This document shows, piece by piece, positions 58,401 through 64,000 of a stretch of DNA of 64,000 nt. The stretch spans positions 340,119,650 through 340,183,649 of the forward strand of contig NC_064619.1 of NCBI RefSeq assembly GCF_023898315.1, read 5' to 3'. The notes below the pieces were generated by a model, which saw only the letters and a list, made by a program, of their open reading frames with translations, was not told where the DNA came from and made no database searches. Source of the stretch: Schistocerca nitens (Eukaryota; Arthropoda; Insecta; Orthoptera; Acrididae). Within the stretch, counting starts at the first letter, position 1. Each line of letters opens with the position of its first letter. Both the position numbers and the translations under genes were made by a program.

Positions 58401-59341
58401 GCGTGCTGAGAGTGGATATGCTGCCACTGCATCCTCCATCTGCTGGGCCATTTTCTACACCATGGCCAGTGCCCTCACTTCTGCCACCATTGCTGACATT
58501 TTTGCAATTGTCTCCTCTGCTGTGGATGCTCCCTTCAGTGGTCAGTGGCCATGACGGGACACCAGCTTCCATGATGTTGTAGCTGACACTCTGCCACTGC
58601 TGCCTCCATCATGGCCGGTGCACCTATTCCGCTGCCACCACCCTGGGTTTAGACTCAGATGTGGAAACAAAAGCTGTGCCAGCATCACCTGTTCAACTGT
58701 GTGGTCTCTCACAGGGATGCAGTGCCACACCTATCCTTGCTCATACCACTTCCAAACATACACACTGGTCGCACCATGTTGCATGACTTGCCACACCATT
58801 TTGTTCACAGATGAAATGTAGGTGAGCACAGTGCTCACTTCTGCACAAAGAAAGAGGAGTGCAGTAACTATTTTGTGTGTGCACCGTTTCACAGTTTGTA
58901 TGTGAAGTTTGTGCTTGATTTGGCCACTGGAGGCCAACAGGCCTGCTAATATGACAGCAGTTGCATGTGCACCCTGCCATCTGTGCCCCTGTTGGAATTA
59001 ATGTCTATATGGACCAGCATGCTAATCCCCACCAGCCAGCTGTTTATTGCTAATTGTCTTGTATCTTGTTTTCCGTGTGGGTGTACTGTTTGAGCAACAA
59101 ATTACAGTGTTCTTAGGTAGAACAACAACATATCCACTAAAGTAAGAATGACCTTTCACATTTATTTGTGTATTACTTTCTGCATTTTTGTTGTTTTGCA
59201 CCAACTCAACTCACCAATTACCAGCAGACTCATTATAACTACTTCATGACTCTAAAAAACATAAACAACTTAACATCAAAAACATCTTGTGTATGTAACA
59301 ACTGTTTTTATGGGTGAAGCTCTCCAAATGCGTAAGATTTC
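58401..59341. other. Unassigned, GC-richer sequence
   Basis: May be the Gypsy 3' region. Several short open frames on both strands, but no domain or repeat that I recognise. Confidence 0.45.
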
Positions 59342-59353
59342 CAACATTTACAA

Positions 59354-59596
59354 TGATGATGATGATGATTTTTGGTTCGTTGGGCGCTCAACTGCGCGGT
59401 TATCAGCACCCGTACAAATTTCCAACCTTTGCTCAGTCCAATCTCACCACTTGCATGAATGATGATGAAATGATGAGGACAGCACAAACACCCAGTCATC
59501 TCGAGGCAAGTGAAAATCCCTGACCCCACCGGGAATCGAACCCGGGACCCCGTGCTCAGGAAGCGAGAACACGACCGCGAGACCACGAGCTGCGGA
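59354..59596 (-). mobile_element. tRNA-derived SINE with exact 12-bp duplication
   Basis: The minus-strand head carries B box GGTTCGATTCC (59532-59542). The 3' end is a (CAT)n tail seen as atgatgatgat at 59354. caacatttacaa occurs at 59342-59353 and 59597-59608. A third SINE head type in this window. Confidence 0.92.
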
Positions 59597-59991
59597 CAAC
59601 ATTTACAAAAGAAGTTGAACACTTGGTTAATCATGATATGACATATGTGCGAGGTTTCATAAGTATAATAAATAACATCAAATGATACAAACTTTCATAC
59701 ATAGAATTTCTCCGTGTAGTCTTACAAAATAAGTAAATATTTTATTCTTATCTTCTCCAAACTTACTCTGGTATTGCTTTATGCCACTTTGTACTCTTAG
59801 TAGTTTATGAACAACTGAACATGTAAGATAGATATATACATAACTATTAGTGGAAACATTTGCATAAGACAGACACAAAGATCAATATGAGAAAATATGA
59901 CATCAGAAACATGAAATTGTGGAAGTAAGCATCACATCACATGGTTTGGGCCCTTGCATTTTCCACATGCTTGACACATAACAGAGAGTGT

Positions 59992-60022
59992 CCCCCCCCC
60001 TCCCCCCCCCCCGCCCCCCGCC
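59992..60022. repeat. C-rich run
   Basis: About 28 C bases in 31 with T and G interruptions. Simple sequence. Confidence 0.95.
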
Positions 60023-60125
60023 AATGGATTCTCTATAATACGTCCTATCAATTGACTATATGATTCATTTACCATATCATCATCATAAGACTCTCACGTT
60101 CCACATAATAACCCCTTTCATCCAA

Positions 60126-63100
60126 CTACGCCACCAACCTGATTTGGTTACTACTGTTATTGTTATTTATAATTACTATATTTGTTTCAGAGCAAATTTC
60201 ACTTTTTGGATCTGTGAATAATAACATCATATCACCCCAATTGAAGTCAACTTTTACTTTTACAATCCAGTACATGGCCAAAAACAAATTTTCATTCAGG
60301 TCCTCTATCACTAAGCAACCTCATACAAGAGATGATGATAAAACTTGCTTTTTCACCAACTTACTGTATCTCCCCAAATAAAATAATATCTGAAAATTTA
60401 GACACTAAGAAATGTATAGCATGAGAAAAAGCGTTTAATAATGTGTTCAACATAAAATTAGTAAGACATTATGTAACTATGTATATCATAAGCCAAAAAC
60501 TGACATGTCTCATCTACATCTACATACATACTCTGCAATCCACCATATGGTGCATGGTGGAGGGTACCTCGTACCGCAACTAGCATCTTCTCTCCCTGTT
60601 CCACTCCCAAACAGAACGAGGGAAAAATGACTGCCTATATGACTCTGTACGAGCCTTAATCTCTCTTATCTTATCTTTGTGGTCTTTCCATGAAATATAA
60701 GTTTGCGGCAGTAAAATTGTACTGCAGTCAGCCTCAAATGCTGGTTCTCTAAATTTCCTCAGTAGCGATTCACGAAAAGAATGCCTCCTTTCCTCCAGAG
60801 ACTCCCACCCAAGTTCCTGAAGCATTTCCGTAACACTCATGTGATGATCAAACCTACCAGTAACAAATCTAGCAGCCCGCCTTTGAATTGCTTCTGTTTC
60901 CTCCCTCAATCCGACCTGATAGGGATCCCAAACACTCGAGCAGTACTCAAGAATAGATCATATTAGTGTTTTATATGCAGTCTCCTTTACAGATGAACTG
61001 CATCTTCCAAAAATTCTACCAATGAACCGAAGACCTGCCTTCCCCACAACTGCCATTACATGTTTGTCCCACTTCATATCGGTCTGCAATGTTACGCCCA
61101 AATATTTAATCGACGTGACTGTGTCAAACGATACACTACTAATGGAGTATTCAAACATTATGGGATTCTTTTTCCTATTCATCTGCATTAATTTACATTT
61201 ATCTATATTTAGAGTTAGCTGCCATTCTTTACACCAATTACAAATCCTGTCCAAGTCATCTTGTATCCTCCTACAGTCACTCAACGACGACACCTTCCCG
61301 TACACCACAGCATCATCAGCAAACAGCCGCAGATTGCTATCCACCCTATCCAAAAGATCTCTATCTCTATTTTGAGATGAATATAAATACAGTACAATAC
61401 ACCTTTGTATTTAATCCCAGTTACTGGAAACTCAACAAAATTTTCCACACTCTTATCCCTTAACTTTCCTGAGATTCAAATTATAGGACTTTCAGAGTCA
61501 ACCAGGCATTTCATTTTATACACAACTGTATGGATTCCGTTGCACATCACTTTGACATTTATTCTCAGCTTCATGTAACAAATCATTTCCTGCTTCCTTA
61601 AATTCCATATCTTTCCGTTCTTCTTTAACTCTTCTTCTATGAACAGTTGCAAAGCACCAAAAGGACATTACAGCCTGTTAATTTGTTATTTGTTTTAAAA
61701 TCCATCCAACACCCACTCTAGATGCAAAACCTGATGAAGCTCTTTCAGTATACCATGTATCTGACTACCACTTCCCATATAATTAAAATGCTCCCATGTT
61801 ACCTTCAATATCTTATCTTCAATAAGTTCACTTTGCTTTTTACATCATTACCAGTGGACTGGTGTCTACAGGTGTGTCCTGATTACGGTGAACTTCCATA
61901 GCATTCTCTTGTTTTTCCCTACCTCATATGGTTGTGTCTCCAGTAGCATTTTTTACTGTTTATTCCTTCTTAACTTCTTCACAAAGGAAAGCACCTTCCT
62001 ATTCGTCAGAATCAGAAATGTCACTATTGACACTGCCATCTACAACGCAACTGTCTGTCTACATCTCTTCATTATACTCAGTAGAAACAATACTAATAAT
62101 CTCAATATGCTCCTCACAACTACCCAACTATTTGCTTTCTTCCCCATTCAGTACATGATCCTCAGTTTCAACACATTCAAGCTCAGGATATTAATTGTAA
62201 TTATTATTACACTCTCTTCTGCTGACACAGATTGCCTACTAGATTCATCAAAAAGGTTTGTCAAAACATTCTCATCCAGTTCTATTTCAATACTCTGATT
62301 TTTGCCTTTTTCGTCTTTCATTTCACTTTGTATGGCTTCCCAGAGTTTCTTGTCAAAATTAATTCTGTTAGTCTGACATATTCTCCCATTTCTTCCTTGG
62401 TGGAATCTTGTTTACAAATCATTTCCTCCTCCTCTTCTGCAACTATTAGCTTAATTTCTGTGCATTTTTCTTGTCATAAACTGACAGGCTCCCAATGGTA
62501 TGCCCCTCAGTTTCCCTGATCATTCCTTCTATCTTCTGTCCTGTTATTTTCTTTCCATGTTCTACCTCTCTATTTATCTTCCTTATTTCATTTCTATTCC
62601 TGTCATTCCAAAAGTTTTCACTCCCATTATAAGTCCACTGATAATCATTTCTATGGTTTCCTGGCTCTCTTGTCCTATATCTTTGCCCATGATAATTTTG
62701 AGACCATCCCCTATCCTAGCAGTGACCATATTCCCTTTGTCTGTCTCTTTGTCTTTCATTTCTCTCCCATGCCTTGTCTAATTTGTCTACATAACTTAGA
62801 AACTGTTCAATAGAAACGTCTGATCCACATATTAATCCCCACAGGACTTCGTTCATTAACCTGCTGTTTAAACCATTAATCTGAATCCATTCTTCAAGTT
62901 GATTATCCAAATGTTTGAATGTTTTTAACTATTGTTCGCAGAAATCTCTCATCCAGCCACTACCTTCTCTCAAATTACACCCATTTAGGAATTAACTTTT
63001 TATTCTAGGTTGCTTAGTCTCTGACCCAAACTCTTTTAAAAAACATTTTTCAAACTCATTGAAAGTCATATCTATGCTAATATTAATAAAGATAATGCTT

Positions 63101-64000
63101 CTTCATCCAAAAACTATTCACAAATTTGATTTTAAAGGCTTCAGATACATTCTTTATACTGGTAAATAAAACCAACAGAATTTAATTTATTGCCTCCTGG
63201 AAAATTTTCATATTTACATTTTCCTGTACATTGCCACAAGTACTAACAATACTCTTAGTAACTAAGCTCTCTTGTAATTCAAACAGTTTATTACTACATC
63301 TGGTATGCTACTTTGACACGCATCAACATTACTGCTTGCATTGGTGACTTTGTGGTGAATTTTGTTCATTTCCCCTCCTATTTTACTGACTACATCTACC
63401 AGCTTCCCATCGACAGACTCTTTTCATTTAATTAATTCTTCTTCAAATATTTTCCTTTTATTTTTAATAATCCTATGCATTAACTCAAAACTTTTATCAT
63501 TTCTTTCCAGTCCATCTATCAAATCATTCTCAACTGTGCTAATACGTGTGTCAGTTACTTGGTGTTCGATACTGACATACATTTTGAAACTGATTAGTCT
63601 TTAAAGTTGTTGACCTGCATGTTTGTGTTGGTCAGGTGGTCTTTCACTTCTTTTACATGTCTGCTTATATAGTATACCTTATCCCCTCGGACCTTCCTTA
63701 GCACTTCAAGAATGTTGCTCTGTTTTTCAAAATTTTCTATTATGTGCTTGTCCTGCTTGCCCAAACTTCTCTCCTAAGAATTATGTGTGCTGTTTAAATA
63801 AATTGCTGTTTCTGCCTAATAGTTTCCAGTTGTCAAAACCCACTAAAAGGAGAGCAATCACTACTTAAGTCTCTGCCTACGGCTCCCTCTTCATGACTTC
63901 CATCAACTGTTCACTAAAGACTGCATGTCATTACTGTCTTGCTCTGAGTCTACATTCTCATCTATTTCCTGTTTCTCTTAAACAACTTCACCTAGGTCAC
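60126..64000 (-). mobile_element. Gypsy/Ty3 gag-protease region, split by a LINE, runs off the edge
   Basis: From the right on the minus strand: gag capsid-like sequence (FEKCFLKEFGSETKQ near 63050, QLEEWIQINGLNSRLMNEVL near 62890, SVEQFLSYVDKLD-like near 62800), a charged linker, then a protease start (MKCLVDSESPII near 61500, the DTG/DSG box altered to DSE) and, beyond the LINE, the protease end (IIEDLNENLFLAMYWIVKVK near 60300, family 'V.xDLNENLLLGxDWI'). Many stops. RT was not found to the left. Confidence 0.65.
60471..61375 (-). mobile_element. LINE (RT end), 5'-truncated, inside the Gypsy
   Basis: The minus strand reads NLRLFADDAVVYGKVSSLSD (catalytic FADD near 61330), WQLTLNIDKCKLMQMNRKKN, IKYLGVTLQTDMKW, a stop near 60960, EEIQRRAARFVTG-like and ARTESYRQSFFPRSVWEWN. 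The 3' end has (catcta)n then a 41-bp tail shared with 20307. The same family as 54727-55591. The insertion splits the Gypsy protease. Confidence 0.85.

Noticed and set aside
1-64000. CRISPR arrays, operons, phage or plasmid features
   Set aside because: No regularly spaced repeats, ribosome-binding sites or bacterial gene packing; introns, SINEs and LINEs show eukaryotic nuclear DNA.

Overview
This is a window of a large, repeat-rich insect nuclear genome, most likely an orthopteran and probably a Schistocerca-type grasshopper. That reading rests on spliced insect-like gene structure, very long introns, and several tRNA-derived SINE families, a 5S-rRNA-derived SINE and LINE families whose sequences I recognise from that genus. 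I could not run a search. There are no bacterial features: no operons, no CRISPR, no phage.

Region 1 (0.35-17.9 kb, minus strand) holds the only host gene I can support: the serine/threonine-protein phosphatase 2A activator (PTPA). Eight coding exons can be joined phase by phase into a 337-residue protein. All acceptors are AG and all donors are GT. Its introns, the largest 8.4 kb, are filled with transposon remains: a Penelope-like fragment, two tRNA-SINEs with target-site duplications, a Tc1-like element, two mariner-like elements, a LINE scrap, and a 2-kb strand-asymmetric tract almost lacking G.

Region 2 (18-30 kb) is a Russian-doll insertion. A mariner holds a piggyBac, which holds a full-length-ended LINE, which holds a second mariner with TIRs near 95 bp. 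Each layer is dated by its own target-site duplication (TA, TTAA, 10 bp, TA). Next to it another LINE is split by a third mariner and a small MITE.

Region 3 (31-47 kb) carries a putative PIF/Harbinger-like element, a minus-strand LINE, two foldback elements, two Penelope-like retroelements each hit by a SINE, a hAT relic, a mariner hit by a SINE at its catalytic motif, and a LINE whose 960-codon endonuclease/reverse-transcriptase frame is broken by only one TGA.

Region 4 (47-64 kb) is a second nest: a minus-strand LINE (endonuclease, partial RT, and an ORF1 with an SGNH-esterase-like domain) split by a Mutator/Phantom-type DNA transposon that itself holds a plus-strand LINE. It is followed by a head-to-head SINE composite, a LINE carrying a 5S-derived SINE, rearranged Gypsy/Ty3 pieces in both orientations, a mirrored mariner inside a Gypsy pol, and a Gypsy gag-protease region split by another LINE at the right edge.

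Apart from PTPA, almost every long ORF here is transposon-derived and broken, so it should not be counted as a host gene. No wholly new system is proven. The strongest leads are the datable nests, the mirrored mariner, the SINE composite and the G-depleted tract.
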